Shown here one piece after another: positions 42,922 through 51,458 of a stretch of 64,000 bases of DNA. The stretch's first letter is position 1. Each line of letters starts with the position of its first letter. The notes beneath the pieces are model-generated. The model ran no database searches. It was not told the origin of the DNA and worked only from the letters and a program-made list of their open reading frames with translations. The stretch lies in the NCBI RefSeq assembly GCF_010669125.1, contig NZ_CP048630.1, forward strand, positions 1,550,001-1,614,000, given 5' to 3'. A program made the translations under genes and the position numbers. This stretch comes from Ancylobacter pratisalsi (lineage in GTDB: Bacteria > Pseudomonadota > Alphaproteobacteria > Rhizobiales > Xanthobacteraceae).

Positions 42922-44577
42922 CTATTCGGCGTTCATCTTGCTGAGAAAGCGTGCGGTGAGCGGATGGCGGGGCGTGTTGAGAACCTGATCGGCCGGCCCC
43001 TCCTCCACGATCGATCCGCCGGCGAGGAACACCACGCGGTCCGCGACATCGCCCGCGAAGCGCAGCTGGTGGGTCGAGATGATCATGGCGAGCCCCTCTT
43101 CGACCGCCAGGCGCTGGATCACTTCCAGCACCTCGCTGACGAGTTCCGGGTCGAGCGCGGAAGTCGGCTCGTCGAGCAGCAGCACGCTCGGGCCCGGCGC
43201 CACCGCGCGGGCAATGGCGACGCGCTGCTGCTGGCCGCCGGACAGGTGCCGGGGCAGCGCATCCGCGCGGTGCGCAAGGCCGACGCGCTCAAGCAGCTGC
43301 TGCGCGCGCCGGTCGGCATCGAGACGCGAGAGCCCCTGTACCCAGCGCAGCGGACCGGCGATGTTCTCCCGCGCCGACAGGTGACCGAACAGGTTGAACT
43401 GCTGGAACACCATGCCCACGCCCACACTGGCGCGCATCTGCGCGGTCGCGCGCGGCGAGAGGGCGTGGCCGGCCTCGTCGGTGCCGAGCAGCTGGCCGCC
43501 GACACGGATGCTGCCCTCGTCCCAGCCTTCGAGCCGGTTGATGCAGCGCAGAAGCGTGCTCTTGCCTGAACCGGAAGGCCCGAGCAGCGCCACGACCTCG
43601 CCGGTCCGCACGGTGAGATCGACACCGCCGAGCACCGTCTGCGCGCCGTAGCGCTTGTGAAGGCCCCGGACCTCAACCGCGACCACATTGCCGGCGAGGC
43701 GCTGCGCGCGCGCCGCGCGGTCGATGCCGTGCGCGGTCTGGCTCGCCACCTTGGACGAGGCAGGCGGCAGCGGGTCGGTGGCGGTCTCGGTTGGATCCGC
43801 GCCCGCGACGTCCGGCGGCGTCGGCGGCGTCGGCGCGGACATGGGGCCGCCGGCGGTGGCGAGCGCGGGCTCTGTCCGGCCCGGCAGCAGCGCGCGCAGG
43901 AAGCGGGAAAGCTGTTCGCGCGGTGGCGGGCGGTCGAGGTCGAGCAGCATCTCCACGACGATCTGGATCACCGCGACCGCGCCGGTCAGCACCAGATACA
44001 TCAGGCCCGAGGCGAAAAAGATGGAGAAGAAGTCGAAGGTCGCCGAGGCGAGCTGGGTCGAGCGCAGGGTCAGCTCCTGCACCGCCACGACCGAGGCAAG
44101 CGAGGAGTTCTTGAGCGCGCTCACGGTCTCGTTGCCGAGCGCGGGCACCATGGAGCGGATCGCCTGCGGGGCGATCACACGGCGCATGATCGCGGCCGGC
44201 GTCATGCCCAGCGCCTGTCCGGCGCTGATCTGGCCGCGATCGACCCCGATAACGTTGGAGCGCAGGATCTCGGCGATGAACGGCGCCTCGTTGAGCGCGA
44301 GCGCGAGACCGGCGGCGGAAATGGCGGTGAGCTTGATCCCGATCAGCGGCAGCGCGTTGTAGCAGAACACCATCTGGAGGATCAGCGGCGTGCCCCGGAA
44401 GATGATCGAGTAGCCACGCGCGATGATGGCGAGGGCACGGAAGCGGCTGAGTTGCATCCAGGCCAGCACGACGCCCATGGCGAGGCCGCCGAGAAGGCCG
44501 AGCACGGTGATAAGCAGGGTGTAGCCGACCCCGTCGAGAAGGTACGGCATGCTCAGATAGTGAATGAAGAGATCCAT
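42922..44577 (-). CDS. ABC transporter permease-ATPase fusion (polar amino-acid/amide type)
   Basis: A 551-residue fusion of permease and ATPase. Residues 1-215 form a polar amino acid permease (FRGTPLILQMVFCYNALP, QISAGQALGMTPAAIMRR). A Pro/Thr/Ala-rich linker (about 215-295) leads to an ATPase with Walker [10 protein letters not shown] at 333-341, signature [15 protein letters not shown], and Walker B LLLDEPTSALDPE. Half-transporter fusions of this layout are known in this family. It probably dimerises and is fed by the binding protein encoded upstream. Confidence 0.9.
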   Translation of the reverse strand: MDLFIHYLSMPYLLDGVGYTLLITVLGLLGGLAMGVVLAWMQLSRFRALAIIARGYSIIFRGTPLILQMVFCYNALPLIGIKLTAISAAGLALALNEAPFIAEILRSNVIGVDRGQISAGQALGMTPAAIMRRVIAPQAIRSMVPALGNETVSALKNSSLASVVAVQELTLRSTQLASATFDFFSIFFASGLMYLVLTGAVAVIQIVVEMLLDLDRPPPREQLSRFLRALLPGRTEPALATAGGPMSAPTPPTPPDVAGADPTETATDPLPPASSKVASQTAHGIDRAARAQRLAGNVVAVEVRGLHKRYGAQTVLGGVDLTVRTGEVVALLGPSGSGKSTLLRCINRLEGWDEGSIRVGGQLLGTDEAGHALSPRATAQMRASVGVGMVFQQFNLFGHLSARENIAGPLRWVQGLSRLDADRRAQQLLERVGLAHRADALPRHLSGGQQQRVAIARAVAPGPSVLLLDEPTSALDPELVSEVLEVIQRLAVEEGLAMIISTHQLRFAGDVADRVVFLAGGSIVEEGPADQVLNTPRHPLTARFLSKMNAE

Positions 44578-44710
44578 CGGCGTCCTTCACGGCTCGCTGG
44601 CGGAGCGGCACGGTGCGGCACTGTCGGTCGCGGAAAAGCCATGCGATGGCGCGCGGGGCGCCACCGGTACGGAAGGCGGCGGCATCCGCCGCCAATGCAC
44701 CACCCCGGAA

Positions 44711-44734
44711 CCCTCTCCCCGTCGGGGGAGAGGG
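44711..44734. repeat. CCCTCTCCCC/GGGGAGAGGG palindromic element
   Basis: Ten-bp perfect arms (44711-44720 and 44725-44734) with a 4-base loop lie in the 170-base gap between the binding-protein and permease cistrons. This sequence type is common as an intergenic palindrome in alphaproteobacteria. It would form a stable hairpin just after the binding-protein stop, favouring higher levels of that mRNA segment. Confidence 0.6.
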
Positions 44735-44747
44735 CACGCGGCAAGGG

Positions 44748-45668
44748 TCAGTCGGCGAGCACCAGCTTGGGGGCTTCCATCTGGTCGGTCGGCAGGTTCC
44801 ACTTCTTCATCATCTCGGCCTGCATGCCGGACTTCTGGATCTCGGTCAGCGCGGCCATCACCGCGTCGCGGAACTCGACATTGTTGCGGGGCACGGCGAT
44901 GCCGACCGAATAGGGCAGCGTGACCGCGGTGGCCTTGGACAGCTTGTCGGGATAGGCCTTCACCGCGCCATCGACAGTGTTCACGTCGTTGATGTAGGTG
45001 TCGGCGCGCCCGGCCAGGATGGCCTGGATGCAGTTCGCATTATTGTCGAACAGCAGGATTTCCGGCGCCGGCTTGCCGGCCTTCTTGCACTCGGCTTCCA
45101 GCGCCTGGATCAGCGGCACCTCGACATAGCCGGTGTTCTCGGCCGCGACCGTGCCGCAGAGCGACATGTCGATGCCGGTAATGCCCTTCGGGTTGTCCTT
45201 GGCGACCAGCACGCCGTCGAACACCTTGAGATAGGTGATGAAATCCGCCGCCTTGGCGCGGTCCTTGGTGGCATAGATATCGGAGATCACGATGTCGGCC
45301 TGCCCGGCCTGCAGCGTGGTCAGCAGCGAGGCGAAGGTTACCGCCTTGTAGGTGAGCTTGAAGCCAAGGCAGTCGCCGATCGCCTCACCCAGATCGATGT
45401 CGAAGCCGATGTAGTTGGTCGGATTGTTGGGGTCGATGGTCTCGTAACCCGGCGTGTGCGGGTTGATGGCGTTGACGAGCGTCTTGCCCTTCAGCGAGGG
45501 ATATTTCGCCTGCAGCGCCGCGCAGGCCTCCGGGGCGGCCGCCTCGGCCTTCCGGGGCAGCGCGCCGGCTGCGACGGCGATGGCGAGAATGGCGAAGAGT
45601 GCGCCCTTGAGGCGCGGCGCGGCGCCCATCGGGCGCACACCGAAATGCCTGTCGAGATTACGTGCCAC
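44748..45668 (-). CDS. ABC transporter substrate-binding protein (amide/amino-acid type)
   Basis: A 306-residue periplasmic binding protein (SBP_bac_3). A signal sequence (GALFAILAIAVAAGALPRKAEA, in two parts) precedes a mature domain with PTNYIGFDIDLGEAIGDCLG, QADIVISDIYATKDRAKAADF and SVGIAVPRNN. A GAGGAGA site 8-9 bases ahead supports the GTG at 45668; an ATG at 45629 is the alternative. First gene of the amide operon, upstream of the permease-ATPase fusion and amidase genes. The true ligand may be an amide or amino-acid amide. Confidence 0.85.
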   Translation of the reverse strand: MARNLDRHFGVRPMGAAPRLKGALFAILAIAVAAGALPRKAEAAAPEACAALQAKYPSLKGKTLVNAINPHTPGYETIDPNNPTNYIGFDIDLGEAIGDCLGFKLTYKAVTFASLLTTLQAGQADIVISDIYATKDRAKAADFITYLKVFDGVLVAKDNPKGITGIDMSLCGTVAAENTGYVEVPLIQALEAECKKAGKPAPEILLFDNNANCIQAILAGRADTYINDVNTVDGAVKAYPDKLSKATAVTLPYSVGIAVPRNNVEFRDAVMAALTEIQKSGMQAEMMKKWNLPTDQMEAPKLVLAD

Positions 45669-45780
45669 TGATGCTTCTCCTCTGCTTCCGCGTCCGCATG
45701 GCCACGGGGACGGGTACCGGGAGAGCAGTGTCGCGCAGACGCGCCGCGCCGACTTGTCTGCGGGCGCACCGATTGTTGGA

Positions 45781-45814
45781 TTGGCGACTGCCAACTTTGA
45801 GGCAGAGTTTGCCT
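45781..45814. promoter_or_regulatory. Two adjacent inverted repeats upstream of the amide operon
   Basis: TTGGC-GACT-GCCAA (45781-45794) and AGGCA-GAGTT-TGCCT (45800-45814), 5 bases apart, lie about 110-145 bases upstream of the binding-protein start. They are candidate sites for the AraC-amidase fusion or another regulator. AraC proteins usually bind direct repeats, so this is uncertain. Confidence 0.35.
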
Positions 45815-45836
45815 ATGTTCTAGGCGGCTAAGTCCT

Positions 45837-45854
45837 CCGGCGCCAAGGCGCCGG
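45837..45854. terminator. Stem-loop downstream of uxaC
   Basis: CCGGCGCC-AA-GGCGCCGG, an 8-bp perfect GC stem, lies 50 bases after the uxaC stop. No U-tract. Possible end of the hexuronate operon transcript. Confidence 0.4.
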
Positions 45855-45903
45855 GGCCGTTGCCAGCCTTGGCGAGGCGCCGCCCCCTGGGCCGGCGGAA
45901 GGC

Positions 45904-47295
45904 TCAGAGCCGGTAGGCGGAACGCGCGAGGCCACCCGCGAGCAGCGGCGCGATCTCAAAGGCCTCGTCCTCGTCGAGGCGGTGGGTCATCACCAGCCCG
46001 GCCAGAAACGCGCTGTCGACGCGCCGGCTGACATCGTGGCGCGCCGGGATCGAGCACAGCGCACGGGTATCGTCGTTGAAGCCGGCGGTGTTCATGAAGC
46101 CGGCGGTCTCGGTCACGCTGTCGCGGTAGCGGCGGATGCCCTCGAAACTGTCGTGGAACCACCAGGGCGGGCCCAGCAGCAGGCTGGGATAGGCGCCCGC
46201 CAGCGGCGCCAGCTCGCGCGTATAGACGCTCTCGTCCAGCGTGAAGAGGATGAGCCGCAGGCCGGGATCCATGCCCACCGCGTCGAGCAGCGGCTTGAGC
46301 GCGGCGGTGAAGCTGACCGGCTGGGGAATGTCGAAACCCCGGTCGCGTCCATAGGTGCCGAACACATGGGCGCTGTGGTTGCGGAACGAGCCGGCGTGGA
46401 GCTGCATCACCAGCCCGTCCTGCGCCGACAGGCGCGCCATTTCGGTCAGCATCTGCGCGCGAAACAGCTCGGCCTCGCCCGCATTCGCCCGGCCCCCGAG
46501 CACGCGCTGGTAGAGGGCGGAAATCTCGGCCTCCGGCAAATCGGCGGTCAGTGGCGTGGGATGGCCGTGGTCGGTGGCGGTCGCGCCCATCGAGCGGAAG
46601 AAATCCCGCCGCCGGCCATGCGCTTCCAGATAGCCCTGCCAGGTGCCGATGTCGCAGCCGGCCAGCTCGCCCAGCCGCTCGACATTGCCGCGGAAGCCCT
46701 CGAAATCGGGATCCACGACGGAATCGGGCCGATAGGTCGGCACCACGCGGCCGTTCCAGCCCGACGCCCGCACCGCCTTGTGCCAGGCCAGATCGTCGAG
46801 CGCGGTGTCGGTCGTGGCGATCACCTCTATGCCGAAGCGCTCGAACAGTGCGCGCGGGCGATAGGCCGGATCGGCGAGCCGCTCGCTGATGGCATGATAA
46901 TGATCGTCGGCATTGGCCGGGCTGAGCCGCGCGTCGAGGCCAAACACCTCCGAGAGCGCATGGTCGATCCACAGCCGCGAAGGCGTGCCACGGAACAGGT
47001 GATAGTGCTCGGCAAAGCAGCGCCAGATCGCGCGCGGGTCGGCCTCGCATCCCGCTCCGATCCCCAGCGCCTCATAGCTCACCCCCTGGCTCACCAGCAT
47101 GCGCACCACATAGTGGTCGGGCGTGACGAACAGTTCCGCCGGGTTGGCGAAGGCGGGGTTTTCGCCCCACCAGCGCGGGTCGGTATGGCCATGGGGCGAG
47201 ACGATCGGCAGATGCGCGACGTCGGCGAACAGGCGCCGCGCGAGCGCGCGGGTGTCGGGGTCAGCCGGCAGCAGACGGTCGGGATGCAACAGCAT
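45904..47295 (-). CDS. uxaC: Glucuronate/galacturonate isomerase
   Basis: A 463-residue uronate isomerase of the amidohydrolase-like fold. The metal-site HxH is in IVSPHGHTDPRWWGEN, with RLWIDHALSEVFG and HNHSAHVFG-like RNHSAHVFGTYGRDRGFDIP also conserved (in parts). It converts D-glucuronate to D-fructuronate, and galacturonate to tagaturonate. Last gene of the leftward hexuronate operon, 30 bases after dctM. Confidence 0.93.
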   Translation of the reverse strand: MLLHPDRLLPADPDTRALARRLFADVAHLPIVSPHGHTDPRWWGENPAFANPAELFVTPDHYVVRMLVSQGVSYEALGIGAGCEADPRAIWRCFAEHYHLFRGTPSRLWIDHALSEVFGLDARLSPANADDHYHAISERLADPAYRPRALFERFGIEVIATTDTALDDLAWHKAVRASGWNGRVVPTYRPDSVVDPDFEGFRGNVERLGELAGCDIGTWQGYLEAHGRRRDFFRSMGATATDHGHPTPLTADLPEAEISALYQRVLGGRANAGEAELFRAQMLTEMARLSAQDGLVMQLHAGSFRNHSAHVFGTYGRDRGFDIPQPVSFTAALKPLLDAVGMDPGLRLILFTLDESVYTRELAPLAGAYPSLLLGPPWWFHDSFEGIRRYRDSVTETAGFMNTAGFNDDTRALCSIPARHDVSRRVDSAFLAGLVMTHRLDEDEAFEIAPLLAGGLARSAYRL

Positions 47296-47325
47296 GGCGT
47301 TTCCTCAGGCCGACGGCGCGGGCCG

Positions 47326-48615
47326 TCAGCGCATCACGTAGTCGGGCAGAAAGAGAACGACCTGCGGGAACAGGATCATGATCACCACCACCGCCAGCAC
47401 CGCCACGGCGAGCGGCACCATCTCCGCTGTGTAGTCCTTGTAGGAGCACCTCAGGATGCCGCAGACGGTGAACATCGACACGCCCACCGGCGGCGTCATG
47501 CCGCCGAAGGTGACCAGCGTCATCATCACCAGCCCGAAATGCACCGGGTCGATGCCCGCCGCGGTGATCACCGGCACCAGGATCGGCGTCAGCAGCATCA
47601 CGATCACCGTCGCCTCGACCAGCATGCCGAAAACGAGCAGGAACCCGGCAATGACGAACAGCAGCACCGCCTGGCTGGAGAACAGGCCGAGCATCACTTC
47701 CGCAATGGTCTGGGGCACACGCTCGAAGGTGATGACATAGCCGAAGGCACCTGACAGCAGGATGATCAGCATGATCATGCCGATATCGCGCACGCTGGCG
47801 ACCAGGGCGTGGATCAGCTTTTCGAACGTCAGCTCGCGATAGATGACCATGCCGACGAACAGGGCATAGGCCACGGCGAAGGCGCCGGCCTCGGAGGGGG
47901 TGAAGACGCCGAAGCGGATGCCGACCAGCAGCCACACCGGGAAGAGGATGGCCCAGAAGCCGGCCCGGAGACCCGTCGCCACCTCGCCGAAGGTCGGCCG
48001 GCGGTCGTTCTCGGGCTTGTAGTCCCGGCGCCGCGCCACCCAGGCGGTGGCCAGCATGAGCGCGATGGTCAGCAGCACGCCGGGCATGATGCCGGCCACG
48101 AACAGCCGTCCAATCGAGACCTCGCCGAGGAAGCCGTAGAGGATGAGGCCGAGGCTGGGCGGGATCGTCGCGGTGATCAGGCCGCCGATGGAGAGCAGCG
48201 CACCGGTGAAGCCCGGCGTATAGCCGCGCCGGATCATCGGCTCGCCCAGAACCCGCGACTGCATCGCGGCGTCGGCGACGGCGGAGCCGGAAATGCCGCC
48301 CATCAGCGCGCTCAGCACGAGGCTGGCCTGCGCAAGGCCGCCGCGCATCCAGCCGGCGAGCGTGGTGGCAAGGTCCGTCAGGCGGGGCGTGATACCCGAG
48401 CCGTTCATCAGATGCCCGACCAGGATGAACAGCGGGACCGAAAGCAGCGGAAAGGACTGGCTGGCGGCGACGATGCGCTGCACCGCCACCATGTCGGGCA
48501 TGAAAGTGGAGGGCAGCAGGAAATAGGTCAGGCTGGCGATGCCGATGGCGAACGCCACCGGCGTGCCGATAACCATGAAGCCCAGCGCCAGAAGCAGGAT
48601 CATCGCGGAGGTCAC
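47326..48615 (-). CDS. TRAP transporter large permease (DctM type)
   Basis: A 429-residue membrane protein with about a dozen hydrophobic segments and the DctM signatures SGSAVADAAM, ATIPPSLGLILYG and TFGGMTPPVGVSMF. The GTG at 48615 overlaps the dctQ stop (GTGA) and follows AGGAGTACCCGCT; the frame extends further but only as an antisense-like, Pro/Arg-rich tail. Together with DctQ and DctP it imports an acidic sugar, most likely glucuronate, using an ion gradient. Confidence 0.92.
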   Translation of the reverse strand: MTSAMILLLALGFMVIGTPVAFAIGIASLTYFLLPSTFMPDMVAVQRIVAASQSFPLLSVPLFILVGHLMNGSGITPRLTDLATTLAGWMRGGLAQASLVLSALMGGISGSAVADAAMQSRVLGEPMIRRGYTPGFTGALLSIGGLITATIPPSLGLILYGFLGEVSIGRLFVAGIMPGVLLTIALMLATAWVARRRDYKPENDRRPTFGEVATGLRAGFWAILFPVWLLVGIRFGVFTPSEAGAFAVAYALFVGMVIYRELTFEKLIHALVASVRDIGMIMLIILLSGAFGYVITFERVPQTIAEVMLGLFSSQAVLLFVIAGFLLVFGMLVEATVIVMLLTPILVPVITAAGIDPVHFGLVMMTLVTFGGMTPPVGVSMFTVCGILRCSYKDYTAEMVPLAVAVLAVVVIMILFPQVVLFLPDYVMR

Positions 48616-49103
48616 AGCGGGTACTCCTGGTCCGGGGCTTCCGGTTCGAGGCTGTAGAGCAGGCCATGGACGGCAAGGCGCCGCAGCAGCGACACGATCA
48701 TCAGCACCGAGCCGACCGGCAGCGCCAGCGTCACCCAGGCGTAGCTCAGCCCCGACGTGCCCATGGGCCGGGCCCAGTTCGACATGGCGAGTTCGAATCC
48801 GAGGAAGGCGACATAGCCGAGGAAGGCGAGAATGCTGACCAGGCTGATCACGATCAGCACGCGCCGGTAGCGGGGCGCCAGCGCGTCGGGCAGCGCCGAG
48901 ATGCGGATATGGTCGCCGCGCTTGATCGTCAGGTCCGCACCGAACATGCAGGTCCAGATCAGCAAGAGCTGGGCGATTTCCGGGCCCGCCGGCATGGGTA
49001 TGCCGATGGAGCGGCCCACGGCCCCGACCAGCACGGCCAGGACCGTGCCGGCCAGGAACACCAGCGCCAGGACTTCTTCGGTACGATCGAAGATCTTCAG
49101 CAT
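48612..49103 (-). CDS. TRAP transporter small permease (DctQ type)
   Basis: A 163-residue four-helix membrane protein. LLLIWTCMFGADLTIKRGDHIRI and SYAWVTLALPVGSVLMIV are typical of DctQ. GGGGAGGGGAAG precedes the ATG at 49103. A stable hairpin lies directly upstream. Overlaps dctM by 4 bases. Confidence 0.9.
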   Translation of the reverse strand: MLKIFDRTEEVLALVFLAGTVLAVLVGAVGRSIGIPMPAGPEIAQLLLIWTCMFGADLTIKRGDHIRISALPDALAPRYRRVLIVISLVSILAFLGYVAFLGFELAMSNWARPMGTSGLSYAWVTLALPVGSVLMIVSLLRRLAVHGLLYSLEPEAPDQEYPL

Positions 49104-49113
49104 CTTCCCCTCC

Positions 49114-49137
49114 CCAATGGTGCGGCTGCACCATTGG
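49114..49137. repeat. Intercistronic hairpin between dctP and dctQ
   Basis: CCAATGGTGC-GGCT-GCACCATTGG: 10-bp perfect stem with a 4-base loop, starting 10 bases before the dctQ start codon. It probably partially terminates or protects the dctP message, giving excess binding protein. Confidence 0.6.
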
Positions 49138-49167
49138 CTGTCCGGTTGGGTGGTGTCGGGGAAACCC

Positions 49168-50148
49168 TTACTGGGCCGGCTTGATGTAGGGCTGGAGCGC
49201 GGCGCGCGCCTCTTCCAGACCCATCTGCTGGTAGACCACCGGGACGAGGGCGCGGAAGTCGTCGACATTCACCTCGTTCACGACGATGCCGCCTTCCTTC
49301 ATCTTCTTCAGCACCTCTTCGCCCTTGGCGACGGTGTTGCGGGTGGCCTCGTCGCCGGCGGCGGCGAATTCCTCATTGACGATCTTGCGCAGGTTCTCCG
49401 GCAGCGACTGGTACCAGGCTTCCGACGTCAGCAGCCCGGTGAAAAGCTGCACGTGATTGGTGAAGGCAAGGTCGCTGGTCACTTCGTTGAGCTTGATGCC
49501 GTAAGCGCCGGTGAGCTGGGCCTCGGCGCCGTCAATGGCGCCGAGCTGCAGCGCCGAATAGACCTCGGACCAGGGCATCGGGACCGCCGTGGCACCCATC
49601 GCGTTGACGGTGGCCACCCAGCCGGGCGCATCGATGGTGCGCACGCGTACGCCCTTCAGGTCGGCGGGACTCTTCACCGCCTTCTTGGTGAACATCTGCC
49701 GCGTGCCCTGGAACCAGTTGTAGTTCATCAGCCTGAGGCCGGTGCTCTTGGCCATGTCCTCGACCCAACCGGCATAGACCGGCGAGGAAGTGATGGCCGC
49801 ATACTGCTTGTAATCGTCGACCAGATAGGGCGCCGCGAGGATGCCGAGCTCCTTCTTGAAGGGAGCGAGGCGGCCGGCGTCGACTAGCACGGCGATGTTC
49901 GCGCCGTTGCGGATCTGCTCGATCACGTCGTTGTCGGAGCCCAGCTGCGAGCTCGGATAGATGGTGATCTTGACCTCGCCCTTGGTGCGCTCCTCGATCT
50001 TCTTCTTCGCGCTTTCCATGGCCAGGACCAGCGGGTCCTGCGAATTCTGCGAGGTCGAAAGGTTGAGCTTGTAGTCGGCAGCGGCCGTCCCGGCGATCAG
50101 GGTCGCCAGCGTCGCGGCCAGGCTCAGGGTCTTGATGCCTTGAAACAT
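49168..50148 (-). CDS. TRAP transporter substrate-binding protein (DctP type)
   Basis: A 326-residue periplasmic binding protein. The signal peptide ends at IAGTAAADY; the mature domain has KIEERTKGEVKITIYPSSQLG, TRQMFTKKAVKSPADLKGVRVR (in parts) and MPWSEVYSALQLGAIDGAEA. The Arg in GVRVRT is the carboxylate-binding residue of the family. GGAGGAAATCCC precedes the ATG. Within a hexuronate operon the ligand is probably glucuronate or another hexuronate. Confidence 0.92.
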   Translation of the reverse strand: MFQGIKTLSLAATLATLIAGTAAADYKLNLSTSQNSQDPLVLAMESAKKKIEERTKGEVKITIYPSSQLGSDNDVIEQIRNGANIAVLVDAGRLAPFKKELGILAAPYLVDDYKQYAAITSSPVYAGWVEDMAKSTGLRLMNYNWFQGTRQMFTKKAVKSPADLKGVRVRTIDAPGWVATVNAMGATAVPMPWSEVYSALQLGAIDGAEAQLTGAYGIKLNEVTSDLAFTNHVQLFTGLLTSEAWYQSLPENLRKIVNEEFAAAGDEATRNTVAKGEEVLKKMKEGGIVVNEVNVDDFRALVPVVYQQMGLEEARAALQPYIKPAQ

Positions 50149-50183
50149 GGGATTTCCTCCATTGCTGTTTTCGACGGCGCGTC

Positions 50184-51458
50184 TCACGCGCCTTGTTCGA
50201 CAGGCCAAAGCCCGAGGCGTTCCCCCTCCGTCACGAACAACGCCACATGGTAGAGAAGTCGGGTCAGGGCCTCCGGCTGAAGAACCTGAGCCTCTGCATC
50301 GAGCTGGTTGCACCACACCGGACGGCCGGCGAAGTAGCGCTCGAAGACGAGAACCGCGATCTGCCGCGCCAGGCGGGCCTGTTCAGGGTCGCCCGTCCGT
50401 TCGAAGCCCGCGACATGGGCCTTGGCGGCCTCTGTCTGCGGCCAGAGCAGGAAGGTCTCGGCCATTACGCCGCCCTCGGGCGTCACCACGTCATAGGCCG
50501 CCCCGCGCATTGGCCCGTAGGGGCAGAAGCCGAACCGCTGCGCGAACGACATCAGCCGGTCGGCGGTCTCCCGCACCGGCGTGGCACCGCCCAGCCGGGC
50601 ATAGCGGTGAAGCAGCCAGGCCCATTCACACTGGTGGCCGATCTCGCGCGCCCGCCCGGCGCGCCCGGGTTCGGGCGACAGGTCGGGAGCGCGAAACTCC
50701 ATGATGCTGCCGGTCGTGGCGTCGAAAAAATGCTCCAGCGCCAGAACCATCAGGGCATCCGCGCGGGCGAGCCAGTTCGCATCGCCGGTCATCTCGAAGG
50801 CCTGAAGGGCGGCCTCGAACATGTGCATGTGCGGGTTCTGCGCCCGCAGCGGCGCATCCGGAGCGCCCGCGTCGCATACGCTGTCATCCTCGATCAGCAG
50901 CCCGGTCGCCCGGTCCACCAGCCGCGTTTCGATGAACGACCAGCAGGCGTCCAGTGCCGCCGTGATCTCGGCGGACGGCGCGAGCCGCCCGAAGGTCGCC
51001 AGCGCCAGCACCATGAAGGACTGGTCATAGCTGCGCGAGACGCGATCCGCCGGCGCGCCTGTCGGCCGCCCGTCATGGGTCACGGCGCGCACATACCCGC
51101 CCGTGGCCGGGTCGCGCATATGATCGCGCAGGAAGCGATAGGCCGCGCGCGCGCCCTGCTCGAACAGCGCGCGGTGTTCGCCACACGCCTCGCCGAGCGC
51201 GAGATGGGACAGGGTGAACAGCGTGCGGGCCTGCGCCAGGCAGGTCTTGGGCGCGAGCACAAGCGTGCCGGCCCCGTTATCTGGAGAGAGACCATCGACG
51301 AAGCCGCCGGACGCCGGATCGGCCGCGTGCCGCACCCACCACGGCATCAGCTCCTGCCGGAACCAGCCCGCCCAGGCCTGCGCATCGCGATTCCCCGCCG
51401 GCGCGGCGGGCATGACGGCGCTATCGGTCTCGACGCGTGCCGCGTGCGCCCGCATCAC
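50184..51458 (-). CDS. AGE-family epimerase/isomerase
   Basis: A 424-residue alpha/alpha-barrel protein of the N-acylglucosamine 2-epimerase family. Catalytic-type His residues lie in QNPHMHMFEA and REIGHQCEWAWLL, with PYGPMRGAAYDV near the C-terminus. The family includes mannose isomerase, cellobiose epimerase and sulfoquinovose-linked isomerases. It is the second gene of the operon, overlapping the GntR gene by 4 bases. Here it may isomerise a free sugar entering the hexuronate route; the exact substrate is unclear. Confidence 0.85.
   Translation of the reverse strand: MMRAHAARVETDSAVMPAAPAGNRDAQAWAGWFRQELMPWWVRHAADPASGGFVDGLSPDNGAGTLVLAPKTCLAQARTLFTLSHLALGEACGEHRALFEQGARAAYRFLRDHMRDPATGGYVRAVTHDGRPTGAPADRVSRSYDQSFMVLALATFGRLAPSAEITAALDACWSFIETRLVDRATGLLIEDDSVCDAGAPDAPLRAQNPHMHMFEAALQAFEMTGDANWLARADALMVLALEHFFDATTGSIMEFRAPDLSPEPGRAGRAREIGHQCEWAWLLHRYARLGGATPVRETADRLMSFAQRFGFCPYGPMRGAAYDVVTPEGGVMAETFLLWPQTEAAKAHVAGFERTGDPEQARLARQIAVLVFERYFAGRPVWCNQLDAEAQVLQPEALTRLLYHVALFVTEGERLGLWPVEQGA

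Noticed and set aside
41749..43569. A 606-codon plus-strand open frame opposite the acetamidase and transporter fusion
   Set aside because: The minus strand gives well-conserved FmdA and ABC proteins; this is a shadow frame.
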